Shown here: piece after piece, positions 17,096-27,865 of the stretch
Numbering within the stretch: position 1 is the stretch's first letter
Layout: every line of letters starts with the position of its first letter
Assembly: GCF_900103665.1 (NCBI RefSeq)
Contig: NZ_FNGY01000001.1
Coordinates: 1-64,000, forward strand
Reading direction: 5' to 3'
Source: Pedobacter steynii
GTDB lineage: Bacteria; Bacteroidota; Bacteroidia; Sphingobacteriales; Sphingobacteriaceae
Length of the DNA stretch: 64,000 nt
Translations under genes and position numbers: made by a program
Notes under the pieces: generated by a model
The model's input: the letters and a program-made list of their open reading frames with translations, nothing else
Database searches by the model: none
Told to the model about the DNA's origin: nothing

Positions 17096-20000
17096 TTGAA
17101 GGCACAGGGGCATCTTGTTAAAATTATATTTTTTCTTTTGTTCACCGGAATTGGTGCTGCTTCCGCACAGGATTACTTTAGGGTAATCGGCGGGGTTCCA
17201 CACCTTCCGGCAGTGGATCCATCGACGATTTCTGTAGCCACACCGGGAATGATGATTTATAGCCTTTCCGATAAACAACCACTGGTTTATAATGGCAGCT
17301 CCTGGGAAACACTTTGCAGCAGTAACATCAATACCGATGTTGTTAAAGATTACCTGGAGGTAAAAACAGGAATCCCTTATTTGTCTGCTTTAGCGACGGA
17401 GCCTGCGGGTGATGTTCCCGGAGGAGGTATCTTTTATTCCAAATCAGAAAAGACCATCATGGTTCATGATGGGAGCAGATGGACTCCGGTGGCGCAGCTG
17501 AATGCAAAAGCGAGCTTTAAAACGAATGATAATTTCTCGACGCATAGCGAACTGAAAATTTCCAGATTGCCCGTTCTTCCAGCTAATCCGATTCCTTTAG
17601 GCTTATCGGCGGGTGCAATTTATATCAATAGTGTTTCCAATGCCATTCGTTATTATGATGGTATAAAATGGATAGAACTGAGTTGTCTGCCAGTCATTGC
17701 AACTGTTCTTCCGAATCAGATTAACAATACTTCTGCAAGATCCGGAGTAGACATTCAGGCGAATGGCGGATCAGCGGTTACCCTTCAGGGGATTTGCTGG
17801 AGTACCAGCAGGAACCCGGATACCAGCCTGACTACAAAAACTAAAAACCTGGTCTTTGGTAAAGATACCGGGATATTTCCGGGTGTATTATCAGGACTTC
17901 AGGCGAGTACCGTTTATCATGTTCGCGCTTATGCTGTTAATAGTTCCGGGATCGTTTACGGGGAAGAGCTGACTTTCAAAACAGCTATTGCCGCTATACC
18001 TTCGATCATTACCATAGATATCAGTCATTTTACACCCATCAGCGCCAATAGTGGCGGAATCATCAATGATGATGGCGGGGCACCGATTACGGCCCGTGGA
18101 ATTATCTGGAGCGCAACCGGCGATCCGGTGAATGACCCTGCTGCGGTGATTTCTTCTGATGGCTCGGGAGTGGGTTCCTTTCCAAGCAAGCTGACCGACC
18201 TGTTGAGGAATACCAAATATTATGTCCGCGCGTATGCGGTCAATGTGGGGGGAACAGGTTATGGTAATCTTCTGGAGTTTACCACGCCGAGCGCAACAGC
18301 ACCGGTATTGAGTTCACCAAATATCCGGATTACAGACATTACAGAAGTCTCCGCAATAAGTGAAGTGACCATCATCAACAATGGTGGGGAAGTGGTCACG
18401 GAACGAGGGATGAGCTGGAGTACAGATCGGGTGAATATTAACTATGGACCTTCTTCTACCGTTAATCCTACAGACATTGGTAAGTTTGTCTGCAACATGA
18501 CCGGGTTGATTCCAGGAACATTGTATTATGTGAGGGCTTATGCGAAGAATAGCATTGGCACGAGCTTCAGCAGCGAGTCCAGTTTTATCACCACTTCCTT
18601 ACCCACATTAAGCACCGTTAAGCCTTTCAATTACGATGCGGCCAGTCATGAGAATGGCTATTTTGAAGGATATAACGGAACAATTGCCTATAGTGGCGGT
18701 GACATTACCAGCAACGGGGTTTCCCCGGTAACCATAAAAGGGATTTGCTGGACGACCTCTGCAACGGAGCAACCCACTACCGCTTTAACAACAAAAACAG
18801 TACACCCGGTGATCGGAAGCGGAACAGGACTTTTTTATAGTTACCTGACTTCCTTAAATCCGGGTACCCCTTATTATGTGAGGGCTTATGCCATTAATAG
18901 TTTGGGAACTTCTTATGGAGATACATATCATTTTACTACCCCTGAAAAACCAAGTCTAACCACCACTCCGGGAACTTTAATCAGTAGCTCTACGGTAAGT
19001 GCCGGAGGGAATATCAGTGCCGATGGAAGAATGCCGGTCCATACCAGAGGGGTATGCTGGAGCACGAATAATAACCCTTCTTTGGAGGGTGATTTTACGA
19101 GCAATGGAAATGGGAGCGGGAACTTTATCAGCAATATTAAAGGGCTGATGGGGAACACAACTTATTTTATCAGAGCTTATGCGACCAATAATGTTGGGAC
19201 CAGTTATGGCGAGGTACTGGAGTTTGAAACTGCGCCTCCGGTAAAACCAGTAGTGACGACTACTAAAATTAGTGCGACTGCCGGGGCAAGTACCATTGGC
19301 GGTGGTGACGTAAAAGAAAACGGAGGTGCAGCAGTTACTTTAAAAGGGTTACTCTGGAGTCTGGTGCCCAATTTTACGCCTGACCTTAACAGTGCAGATA
19401 AGACGGAACTGGCAGGAGGAGATGGACAGTTTAACAGCACCATAACCGGACTGGCACCCAATAAAATTTATTATGTTAGGGCCTATGCAATCAATAGTGC
19501 AGGTGTGTCTTTTGGAGCGGAAGAATCCTTTCATTCTTATACCATCCCTTCCCTGATTACGAGTCCTGTGAGCAATATCACCAGTACCAATGGCGTCGGT
19601 GGCGGTGATATCTTCAACGATGGTGGTGATCCGGTGAGGACTAGTGGAATTGTCTGGAGTACATCGGTTAATCCCACAACAGATCTGGGGACAAAAACGA
19701 TAAGCGGTACAGGGATCGGGAATTTTATCCATAACCTGAACGAGCTGATGGGAAATACGACTTATTATGTTCGTGCCTATGCCAGCAATTCGGCTGGAAC
19801 AGCCTACGGAAATGAAGTCAGTTTTAAAACTGGTCCGGCGGTTTCACCTACGATAACTACGTTAGAAGCTACTCAGGTTTCAGGCAATAGTGCCATGAGT
19901 GGAGGGCGCCTGATCAGCAATGGCGGTGCTTTAATTACCTCAAACGGAATGGTCTGGAACATCCTTTCCGGCTTCCAGCCCGATACCGAAACAAAAAACA

Positions 20001-23000
20001 GGACTTTGCAAAATGATCCAAAATCCTTTACTACAGAAATTACGGGGCTAACACCCGGAACAATTTATTATGCCCGGGCTTATGCAGGAAATCCAGCTGG
20101 TTTGGTGTATGGTAATGAAGTTGTTTTTAAAACAGCAACCCTCGCTACCATCACTACGCTTAAACCGATTGCCGCATCCGTCACGAGTACCTCTGCCACC
20201 AGTGGAGGAAGCATACTAAACAACGGCGGATCTTACATCAGAAACAATGGCATCTGCTGGAGCACCAGAGAAAATCCAACAATGGAGGATGAAAAGGTCA
20301 TCGCAGGTTCTGGCACCGGAAGTTTTACAGCAGAGCTGACAGACCTGTTGGGTTCCACTACTTATTATGTACGCGCCTTTGCTACCAATTTCGCCGGTGT
20401 AGCCTATGGAAATCAGGAAGTCCTGTTCACCAAACCAGCTGTACCGGCAACGGTGATCACTACGAGATTGAATGGCATTACCGGGAAATCGGCAGAGGCG
20501 GGAGGAAATATCACGAGTAATGGCGGCGGTCTGGTCACAACGAGAGGGGTGCTTTGGAGCATTTATCCTGATTTTAACCCGGATACAGTGGTCAACAATA
20601 AAACCGCAGAGACCGGTTATGTGAAAGGTGTTTTTACCAGCCAGGTCAGAAAACTGAGCCCCGGTACCACTTATTATGTACGTGCCTATGCGGTTACCGC
20701 TGCGGGAATTGCCTATGGTGAGGTGGTCAATTTTACAACCCCAAGAATGCCGGAAGTCAATACGAACCCGCCGAAGTTAGTCGGCAATACCTCGGTCGTA
20801 ATGGGAGGAACCGTGCTCAATTCAGAGGGTTCAAACGTCACTGCCAGAGGGGTATTCTGGAGCACCAGAGAGAACTTTATACCGGATACCCTATCCGCAG
20901 ACCGAACTTATAATGGTGGCGGATTGGGGAGTTTTGACAGTAAGCTGCAAGACCTGAAACCGGATACTAAATATTTTGTAAGGGCTTATGCCATCAGCAT
21001 TGCCGGCATCTCCTATGGAGAACAGGTGAGCTTTACAACGTTCCCGCCAACAGTGCCTGTGTTAACTACGGTTAAGGCAATTGCGATCAGCGGAACAGGA
21101 GCCGTTAGTGGTGGAAATATTGAAGATGAAGGTGGTGTTGTTGCAGATACCCGTGGTGTGGTCTGGAGCACGCAACCTAATTTTGATCCGCTGACTACAG
21201 GCAGTCGTAAAACTACCCATACGGGTTCCGGAAAAGGCGTTTTTAACAGCAACATTACCGGATTAAACCTGGGAACCACTTATTATATTCGTGCTTATGC
21301 AGCTAACAGGGTAGGCACCGGCTATGGCGATGAACTGAGTTTTACCACGCATCGCCTGCCTTCGCTCAGCACCATAGGCATTTCTGCAAATGCTGCAAAC
21401 AAAGCAATGAGTGGGGGAACAATCAGTTTTGATGGAGGGACACCGATCATTGCGCAGGGCGTTTGCTGGAGCCTGAATCCGAATCCAACCGTAGGTTTAA
21501 CTACCAAAACGATTGATGCCGGAACAGGTGTGTTTACGAGTTTGATGAACAATTTAAAGCCGGTAACGACCTACTATGTGCGGGCCTATGCAATCAACAG
21601 CATTGGCGTTGCTTATGGAGATGAAATCAGTTTCGTCACTGCGCCTGTGCTTCCGCTCCTGACCACCACTGATCCTGTAATTACTTCCAATACGACGGTC
21701 AGCAGTGGTGGAACGATCAGTTTTGATGGTGGTGGAGCGGTAACTGCACGCGGAATTGTATGGAGTGAAGACAAGAATTTTAAGCCGGAAACGGTGATCA
21801 CGAACAGGACTACAGACGGACAGGGAATCGGTGGTTTCATCAGTGAGATGAGCGGCCTGGTAAAGAGCATCAGCTATTATGTACGTGCCTATGCAACAAA
21901 CAGTGTAGGGACCGCCTATGGAGATCAGTTCCATGTGTCTATATTTGCCACCTCGCCATTGCTGAATACGAATGTGGTTACGGCGATTACCGGTACCACA
22001 GCTACCAGTGGAGGAGAGATTACCAGTGACGGAGGTGCAGTGGTCTTCAAACGTGGAATCTGCTGGGGAACGGAACAAAATCCGACCATTGCATTGCCTG
22101 GAAAAACCAGTAATGAAGATTTAGGAAATGTCACTTTTGTAGGTCAGATGAGCGGATTATTACCCAATACGCTCTATTATGTGAGGGCCTATGCCATCAA
22201 CGGAATCGGAGTAGCTTATGGTCTGGAAGAATCTTTCCTGACCCTTGCGGTACCGACTTTAACGGCTACTACTCCGGTAACCAATATCAGGGCAACAACA
22301 GCAACGAGCGGTGGAACGATTACCGACGACGGACGGACACCAATACTGAGCCGCGGTATTGTATGGAGTTTATACAGCAATCCAACCACGGCACTCAGCA
22401 CTAAAACGACAGATAATATCAGTTCAGGAATCGGCACATTTACCGCCGAACTTACCGGACTGGAACCGAATAAAACCTATTACGTGAGGGCTTACGCCGT
22501 AAACAGTGTAGGTACCAATTATGGCAGCGAGACAACGCTCAAAACAAATGTCGTGATGCTGCCGACCCTGAGTACAAATGCGATTACAGATGCAGATGGC
22601 TTATCCGCAAAAAGTGGTGGAAACATCAGCGATGATGGTGGAATGCCGGTAACGGCAAGAGGACTGGTTTGGAATACCATTCCGGTACCAACCGTTGCTT
22701 TACCTACAAAAATTGTAAACGGCAAAGGTGGAACAGGACTGTTTGAAGATTATTTCTCTGGTTTAATTCCCGGAACGACTTATTATGTCCGCGCTTATGC
22801 AACGAATAGCCTGGGGACTGCTTATGGTAATGAAATTACTTTCGTTACTCCGGCAGTGGTTCCAAGACTGAGCAATGTGGTCATCTCCAATATCAATAGA
22901 AATAATGCAGATGGTACCGCAAGCCTGTTAATCGATGGGGGTGCTGCGGTGACAGATCTTGGACTGATCTGGAACACAGCTGATGTCATCCCAACACCTG

Positions 23001-25549
23001 CTACGGCAGACAACAGTTTATCTGTCGGGGCTTCGGGAACTTCGATTTCCGGAACATTGACTGGGTTATTACCAGCCACGAAATATTATGTATGGGCTTA
23101 TGGAACCAATCCGGTTGGCACAGGATACAGCAGTAAATCTGTTGCTTTCAGTACACCTGACCTGGCTACGGTGATTACCACTAAACCCAGCTTAATCGCA
23201 CAAAGTACGGCACGTTCCGGAGGGATGATCTCTACTGATGGTGGCAATCCGATAACGGCAAAAGGGGTTTGCTGGAGCATGACCGAAAACCCGGCTATTG
23301 GCATTGGTAATTTCACAACCGACGGCACAGGGACTGCTGCTTTTGCTAGTTCCATGACCGCGTTGCAAAAAGGAACAGTATACTATGTGAGGGCTTATGC
23401 GACCAATGGAATGGGAACCGCTTATGGAAACCAGGAAAGCTTTACCACACTTGACGTTCCTGCGTTGAGTACCAATTCCGCTACGGAAATTACGAGTATT
23501 TCGGGTTTAAGTGGTGGAGAAATTACTGCCGATGGTGGGGCAGACGTAACGGTAAAAGGAGTAGTATGGGATACCAAAGAGTTGCCAACTATCGCATTGA
23601 CCACCAAAACCAGTATTCCTGGGAAATTACCGAATCCATTTACCAGTAAGATGAGCCCATTGGCCATCGCTACAAAATATTATTTCCGTGCCTATGCGAC
23701 CAATAGTGTCGGTACGGCTTATGGAAATCAACAAGTAATGAATACCAGTGCAGTACTTCCGGTAGTGACCATTGCAAAGTTGTCGAATATGACCACAAGC
23801 AGCGCGGTGTCTACAGCGGAAGTAACCTCTGACGGGGGAGCCATGGTGACCGCAAAAGGTTTTGTCTGGAATACGACTGGAAACCCGACCATAGGAGATG
23901 GGCAGCTGATCCTGGAAGGAACAGGAATGGGGATTTTTAACCATACCATTTCCGGGCTGACTGAAGGTCCGATCTATTACATCAGGGCCTATGCGACCAA
24001 TGGAGTTGGAACAGTTTACAGCTCGGAGGTGACCAGTTTTAAAATCTGCCCGAGTACTTTTACGATTAACCATTATGCCGGATATAATGGTGCTGCGGTG
24101 ACTAAAACTGTTACCTATAATGTGGTCAGCTCAAATGCTTCCGGAGAAGCCAGGTGCTGGATTACCCAGAATCTGGGCGCAGACCGGCCGGCAAGTTCTG
24201 TTAGCGATGCGACCGAAGCTTCAGCAGGTTGGTATTGGCAGTTTAACAGGCTGCAAGGATATAAAGTAGAAGGAACGGTTCGTACTCCGGGAACAACCTG
24301 GAATACGGTTATCACGGAAAATGAGAGCTGGTCGGCAGAAAATGATCCATGTAACCAACTGCTGGGCGGGGGATGGAGAATACCAACTTCAACGGAGTGG
24401 GCAAAGGCTTTTGGCGCGCCGCAAAACTGGACTTCGCCAACAGCAGTCTACGCCTCGGACTTAAAAATTCATGCCGCAGGAAACCTGACCGGTAGTGGAG
24501 GATTAACGGCCAGAGGAAGTGGTCACGGGTATTGGACCGCGACCACACATCCGGGAAATAGTGGTTGGGGATGGTATTTACTCAGTGGAAGTTCAATTCA
24601 GTATGCCGCTAAGTATACGGCTTATCCAGTCCGTTGCCTCAGCAAAGAGCAGGTAAAAAGAGCGCCTTCAGTAGGTAATGTCAATGTTCCGCCTGCAGCT
24701 ATCAATGCGACGAGTACGGAAGCTGCTGCTTTCGTTGCCCTTGATGGTGGTGCTCCGGTTACTGCTAGAGGTTTTGTCTGGAATACTACAGGGAATCCAA
24801 CACTTTCAGATCAGGTATTGAACATTGGATCTGGTCTTGGTGATTTTAATGGTGTCTTAACCGGTCTTTCAGAAGGAGTGACTTATTACATTCGCGCTTT
24901 TGCCAGCAATACTGAGGGAACGAATTACAGTGCCGTTACTTACAGTTTTAAAGTTTGTGTTCCGGTAACTGTGGTTCATAAGGCAGGTGTTAAAGGTGCT
25001 CCGGTAGATAAAACCGTGACCTATCAGACTGCTTCTGCCAATTTTTCCGGAGCAATGAAATGCTGGATTACTCAAAATCTGGGTGCCGACCAACAGGCAA
25101 CGGCCGTAAACGATGCAACCGAAGCTTCGGCAGGATGGAACTGGCAGTTTAACCGACTGCAAGGGTATAAGCATGATGGGGTAACACGTACACCAACAAC
25201 GGGTTGGCAGGCAGATATCTATGAAAGTTCAGATTGGCTGCCGGCAAATGATCCATGTACACAGCTTCTTGGAGCCGGATGGAGAATTCCTACCGCAACA
25301 GAGTGGAGGAAAGCCATCGCTGCACCGCAGAGCTGGACTGGCCCGGTTGATATTTATAACTCTGTCTTGAAGATGCATGCTGCAGGGCATTATACCAGTG
25401 CGGTATTAAGCAATAGGGGAAGTTCTCATGGTTACTGGACGAGCAGTCAGAATCCGAACATTTCATGGGGATGGTATTTGATTAACGGGAACAATGTGGC
25501 TTATGCAGCTAAACTCAGTGCATATAGTATCCGTTGCTTAAAAGATTAA
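17096..25549 (+). CDS. Giant surface protein: about 22 Fn3-like repeats plus two FISUMP modules
   Basis: A 2817-residue protein. Translation must begin at TTG 17096 (13 bp after an AGGAG-like sequence), because no in-frame ATG precedes the signal peptide (FFLLFTGIGAASAQ). Residues about 26-195 hold two or three short GxMIYxxxxKxPLVYNGxxW-type units. Residues about 198-2317 are some 21 Fn3-like repeats of about 90 residues with core DGGxxVTxRGICWST and YYVRAYAxNSxGTAYG. From residue 2318 there are two FISUMP modules (CWITQNLGAD, GGGWRIPT, final VRCL), separated by one more Fn3-like repeat. FISUMP modules have a C-type-lectin-like look and are often ligand-binding. There is no T9SS sorting domain at the C-terminus. 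It is a clear paralogue of the 4680-residue protein encoded at 28812. Confidence 0.85.
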   Translation: MKAQGHLVKIIFFLLFTGIGAASAQDYFRVIGGVPHLPAVDPSTISVATPGMMIYSLSDKQPLVYNGSSWETLCSSNINTDVVKDYLEVKTGIPYLSALATEPAGDVPGGGIFYSKSEKTIMVHDGSRWTPVAQLNAKASFKTNDNFSTHSELKISRLPVLPANPIPLGLSAGAIYINSVSNAIRYYDGIKWIELSCLPVIATVLPNQINNTSARSGVDIQANGGSAVTLQGICWSTSRNPDTSLTTKTKNLVFGKDTGIFPGVLSGLQASTVYHVRAYAVNSSGIVYGEELTFKTAIAAIPSIITIDISHFTPISANSGGIINDDGGAPITARGIIWSATGDPVNDPAAVISSDGSGVGSFPSKLTDLLRNTKYYVRAYAVNVGGTGYGNLLEFTTPSATAPVLSSPNIRITDITEVSAISEVTIINNGGEVVTERGMSWSTDRVNINYGPSSTVNPTDIGKFVCNMTGLIPGTLYYVRAYAKNSIGTSFSSESSFITTSLPTLSTVKPFNYDAASHENGYFEGYNGTIAYSGGDITSNGVSPVTIKGICWTTSATEQPTTALTTKTVHPVIGSGTGLFYSYLTSLNPGTPYYVRAYAINSLGTSYGDTYHFTTPEKPSLTTTPGTLISSSTVSAGGNISADGRMPVHTRGVCWSTNNNPSLEGDFTSNGNGSGNFISNIKGLMGNTTYFIRAYATNNVGTSYGEVLEFETAPPVKPVVTTTKISATAGASTIGGGDVKENGGAAVTLKGLLWSLVPNFTPDLNSADKTELAGGDGQFNSTITGLAPNKIYYVRAYAINSAGVSFGAEESFHSYTIPSLITSPVSNITSTNGVGGGDIFNDGGDPVRTSGIVWSTSVNPTTDLGTKTISGTGIGNFIHNLNELMGNTTYYVRAYASNSAGTAYGNEVSFKTGPAVSPTITTLEATQVSGNSAMSGGRLISNGGALITSNGMVWNILSGFQPDTETKNRTLQNDPKSFTTEITGLTPGTIYYARAYAGNPAGLVYGNEVVFKTATLATITTLKPIAASVTSTSATSGGSILNNGGSYIRNNGICWSTRENPTMEDEKVIAGSGTGSFTAELTDLLGSTTYYVRAFATNFAGVAYGNQEVLFTKPAVPATVITTRLNGITGKSAEAGGNITSNGGGLVTTRGVLWSIYPDFNPDTVVNNKTAETGYVKGVFTSQVRKLSPGTTYYVRAYAVTAAGIAYGEVVNFTTPRMPEVNTNPPKLVGNTSVVMGGTVLNSEGSNVTARGVFWSTRENFIPDTLSADRTYNGGGLGSFDSKLQDLKPDTKYFVRAYAISIAGISYGEQVSFTTFPPTVPVLTTVKAIAISGTGAVSGGNIEDEGGVVADTRGVVWSTQPNFDPLTTGSRKTTHTGSGKGVFNSNITGLNLGTTYYIRAYAANRVGTGYGDELSFTTHRLPSLSTIGISANAANKAMSGGTISFDGGTPIIAQGVCWSLNPNPTVGLTTKTIDAGTGVFTSLMNNLKPVTTYYVRAYAINSIGVAYGDEISFVTAPVLPLLTTTDPVITSNTTVSSGGTISFDGGGAVTARGIVWSEDKNFKPETVITNRTTDGQGIGGFISEMSGLVKSISYYVRAYATNSVGTAYGDQFHVSIFATSPLLNTNVVTAITGTTATSGGEITSDGGAVVFKRGICWGTEQNPTIALPGKTSNEDLGNVTFVGQMSGLLPNTLYYVRAYAINGIGVAYGLEESFLTLAVPTLTATTPVTNIRATTATSGGTITDDGRTPILSRGIVWSLYSNPTTALSTKTTDNISSGIGTFTAELTGLEPNKTYYVRAYAVNSVGTNYGSETTLKTNVVMLPTLSTNAITDADGLSAKSGGNISDDGGMPVTARGLVWNTIPVPTVALPTKIVNGKGGTGLFEDYFSGLIPGTTYYVRAYATNSLGTAYGNEITFVTPAVVPRLSNVVISNINRNNADGTASLLIDGGAAVTDLGLIWNTADVIPTPATADNSLSVGASGTSISGTLTGLLPATKYYVWAYGTNPVGTGYSSKSVAFSTPDLATVITTKPSLIAQSTARSGGMISTDGGNPITAKGVCWSMTENPAIGIGNFTTDGTGTAAFASSMTALQKGTVYYVRAYATNGMGTAYGNQESFTTLDVPALSTNSATEITSISGLSGGEITADGGADVTVKGVVWDTKELPTIALTTKTSIPGKLPNPFTSKMSPLAIATKYYFRAYATNSVGTAYGNQQVMNTSAVLPVVTIAKLSNMTTSSAVSTAEVTSDGGAMVTAKGFVWNTTGNPTIGDGQLILEGTGMGIFNHTISGLTEGPIYYIRAYATNGVGTVYSSEVTSFKICPSTFTINHYAGYNGAAVTKTVTYNVVSSNASGEARCWITQNLGADRPASSVSDATEASAGWYWQFNRLQGYKVEGTVRTPGTTWNTVITENESWSAENDPCNQLLGGGWRIPTSTEWAKAFGAPQNWTSPTAVYASDLKIHAAGNLTGSGGLTARGSGHGYWTATTHPGNSGWGWYLLSGSSIQYAAKYTAYPVRCLSKEQVKRAPSVGNVNVPPAAINATSTEAAAFVALDGGAPVTARGFVWNTTGNPTLSDQVLNIGSGLGDFNGVLTGLSEGVTYYIRAFASNTEGTNYSAVTYSFKVCVPVTVVHKAGVKGAPVDKTVTYQTASANFSGAMKCWITQNLGADQQATAVNDATEASAGWNWQFNRLQGYKHDGVTRTPTTGWQADIYESSDWLPANDPCTQLLGAGWRIPTATEWRKAIAAPQSWTGPVDIYNSVLKMHAAGHYTSAVLSNRGSSHGYWTSSQNPNISWGWYLINGNNVAYAAKLSAYSIRCLKD
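17690..24046 (+). repeat. Array of about 21 Fn3-like repeats in the first giant
   Basis: I counted 21 successive copies of the core (R)GxxWS...TYYVRAYAxN up to the first FISUMP module, each about 85-100 codons. Copies diverge well below the near-identity seen in the second giant's tandem array, so this array is older. Confidence 0.85.
24047..25546 (+). repeat. Two FISUMP modules with an intervening Fn3-like repeat
   Basis: The modules begin at Cys codons 24047 and 24956, 909 bp apart. Each has four regularly placed cysteines (module start, RCW or KCW, DPC, RCL) and the WRIPT-TEW and Y/HGYWT motifs that mark TIGR02145-type FISUMP domains. Two disulfides per module are likely. Confidence 0.8.
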
Positions 25550-25611
25550 GCGGGACCGCAATGAAAATAATTAAGGATAGAACGATAGAAATAAAAAAAT
25601 AGAATTTAGAA

Positions 25612-27045
25612 ATGATCAGTAAGCCATTTAAAAATATAGTATTTACCAATGCAATTTTGGGACTGATGACTTTTGGGGTGCAGGCTCAGGAGCTGACCTT
25701 GAAAATACACCTGTCCGGAGTTGCAAGAAGTAAGATCAGTCTGCTGTCCCTGGCTGGAGCCTCCATCAAAACCGTAGTCGAAAATCCGGGCATCAACAAC
25801 GGAGAGACTGCCGTGCTGAGCATTCCAAAAGACCAGTTACCGGGAGAGTTCGTATTGCGGTTCGATTACCAGGAGAAGAAGGACAGCAACCCTTATCCTT
25901 CCGAGAAACAGATTTTTGTAAATAGCCAGAATCTGGAGCTTTGGGCACGTCCGAAAGCCCTGAACATTCCCGACAGCACTTACTTCCAAAAAGGCGAAAT
26001 AGAAAATGCAGCGTTTGCCGGTTTTGCCACCGACAATGCAAAAAAGAGACAACCACTGGGCCTGCTGCAGAATTTCATGATGAACTATGATCAGCCGGAA
26101 TCAAAGTTCTTTTTATTGGGAACAGAAGAATATGAAAGCAGACGGACCAGCTATAATAAATGGATAGAAACACAAATTCTAAAGTACAAAAATACGTTTG
26201 TGGGCAGCAGCTTCGTGTTTCAGAACATTGCCCCGATTCTGTGGAAAGGAACAGAGACCGATCGCATGAACAGTGTGATTGCCCATTATTTCGATGGGAT
26301 GGACTTTAAAAATCCCATGGTCATCAGGACGACAGAAATGAAGGAATGGATGAATAAATACGTCAACATTTATGGCGCAATGTCTACCACAGTAGCCCTT
26401 CGGGATTCCCTGTTTACCCTTGCCGGAAAACGGGCGATTGAAAAAGCACGTACCGGTCATCCTTTAGTGTATGGCTGGATGGTCGATTATTTCTATAACG
26501 GATTTGAGAGTTTCAACATGGCTGCCGGGATAAAAATGCTGGAGCCTTACCTGAATGATCCGCTTTGTATGACGAGCAAAAGAAAAGCCATTGAACAAAG
26601 ACTGAAAGGAATGGAGACTTTGGTGACCGGTGCTGTTGCGCCTGATTTTAACTGGAAGCTGGGCTCGGGAAAGACCGTTGCTTTTCATGATTTTAAGACC
26701 GAAGCCAAATATAAACTCGTGCTGTTCTGGTCTGCCGACTGCCAGCATTGTAAAGAGCTGATGGAAAAATTACACCCCTGGTATCAGGAAGCTTCAAGGG
26801 TAGAAATGATGGACGTTTTTGCCATTAGCCTGGATGAAACAGAAACCGAAATTCCGGCCTGGGAAAAGGCAAAGCTGAAGCTTCCTGCATTTAAACATAA
26901 AAGGGCAGATCAGGGAATCCGGAGCCCGGAAGCGGCGGCTTACTTTGTGCTCTCTACGCCGACAATGGTGCTGGTGGATGCAAAAACAAATAAGATTATG
27001 TCCATGCCGGAGACGGTTGAGCAGCTGGAATCAGCCATGAAATAA
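25612..27045 (+). CDS. Exported TlpA-like thioredoxin-domain protein
   Basis: A 477-residue protein with a signal peptide ending GVQAQ (residue 26). Residues about 27-335 are a long N-terminal region, beta-rich then helical, of the kind found ahead of TlpA domains in Bacteroidota; I recognise no enzyme in it. Residues about 341-477 are a thioredoxin fold (APDFNWKLGSGKTVAFHDF) with redox motif C377-Q-H-C380 and the usual cis-Pro region (STPTMVLVDA). It should reduce or isomerise disulfides outside the cytoplasm. Its place between two giant proteins whose FISUMP modules each carry four conserved cysteines makes a role in folding them attractive. That link is inference. Confidence 0.85.
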   Translation: MISKPFKNIVFTNAILGLMTFGVQAQELTLKIHLSGVARSKISLLSLAGASIKTVVENPGINNGETAVLSIPKDQLPGEFVLRFDYQEKKDSNPYPSEKQIFVNSQNLELWARPKALNIPDSTYFQKGEIENAAFAGFATDNAKKRQPLGLLQNFMMNYDQPESKFFLLGTEEYESRRTSYNKWIETQILKYKNTFVGSSFVFQNIAPILWKGTETDRMNSVIAHYFDGMDFKNPMVIRTTEMKEWMNKYVNIYGAMSTTVALRDSLFTLAGKRAIEKARTGHPLVYGWMVDYFYNGFESFNMAAGIKMLEPYLNDPLCMTSKRKAIEQRLKGMETLVTGAVAPDFNWKLGSGKTVAFHDFKTEAKYKLVLFWSADCQHCKELMEKLHPWYQEASRVEMMDVFAISLDETETEIPAWEKAKLKLPAFKHKRADQGIRSPEAAAYFVLSTPTMVLVDAKTNKIMSMPETVEQLESAMK

Positions 27046-27083
27046 GTCAGTTTAAAAAGATAAAATATTAAAAAACAGCAGAA

Positions 27084-27845
27084 ATGAAGAAAATAATAGC
27101 CTCCCTTTCCCTCGGCCTCCTCTTGTTTGGCGCCACGGAGCTGCAAGCGCAGTTAAGGATCAATTCAGAAGGCCTTTTTATTCAAGGTGGAACGGTTTTC
27201 AGCACCGATGGTTTGACACTCGTTCCTGCGAACAACTGGGTGTTGAACAACCTGAGCGTAAACAAACAGCAGACGGTGGTTATCTTTCCTAAGTTCAACA
27301 GCATTCAGCGGATGTACCGGTTCAGCAGACCGGCGGTATTCCAGGGAGAGCTGGCCATGAGCTATGAGGACATCGAGCTGAATGGAAATGAAGCGAAGAA
27401 CCTGTTGCTTGCCTATTCAAAAATGACGAGCAGCACGGCAAAAGATTTCATGCTCGTCAAAGAAAGCGTGGTGAATCCTGAGCAGCTGTTTATCGGTCAG
27501 CTGTTTCCAAATGCCATTACTTTTGCCGACCTGACCGCGGTTAGTCTGGAATCTTCAGTGATCAGCCCTTATGTGGACCTGGTGGCGAACAACATGATCA
27601 CGCCCAATGGGGATGGGGTAAACGATACCTGGGTGGTTAAAAATATAAAACTCTATCCCAATAATGAATTGAAGATTTTCGACAGAGAGGGCAGGGTGGT
27701 CTTCAGTATGTTCGGCTATGACAACTCCTGGGATGGGATGTTTAACGGCAACCCTTTAAAGGAAGATACTTACTATTATATCCTGACCATCGATTCCGGA
27801 AAATCCAGAAAAACGGGATTTATCTCCATCGTAAAAGACAAATAA
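27084..27845 (+). CDS. Small secreted protein with type-B T9SS sorting domain (gliding-motility C-terminal type)
   Basis: A 253-residue protein with signal peptide MKKIIASLSLGLLLFGATEL-QAQ. Residues about 24-165 are a beta-rich domain I do not recognise. Residues about 170-253 are a CHU_C/type-B sorting domain. Its hallmarks are NMITPNGDGVNDTW, then LKIFDREGRVVFSM, YDNSWDGMFNGNPL and TYYYILTI. In this family the domain directs export through the type IX secretion system and cooperates with a PorP/SprF protein, encoded 20 bp downstream. It is the only T9SS-tagged product of the seven-gene run, although the giants would be the expected cargo. Confidence 0.9.
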   Translation: MKKIIASLSLGLLLFGATELQAQLRINSEGLFIQGGTVFSTDGLTLVPANNWVLNNLSVNKQQTVVIFPKFNSIQRMYRFSRPAVFQGELAMSYEDIELNGNEAKNLLLAYSKMTSSTAKDFMLVKESVVNPEQLFIGQLFPNAITFADLTAVSLESSVISPYVDLVANNMITPNGDGVNDTWVVKNIKLYPNNELKIFDREGRVVFSMFGYDNSWDGMFNGNPLKEDTYYYILTIDSGKSRKTGFISIVKDK

Positions 27846-27865
27846 TCAGCTAAAAAGAATTGATA

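Noticed and set aside
25561..25602. A 13-codon frame between the first giant and the thioredoxin-like gene
   Set aside because: Too short to support, Lys/Ile-rich, with no sign of translation or regulation.
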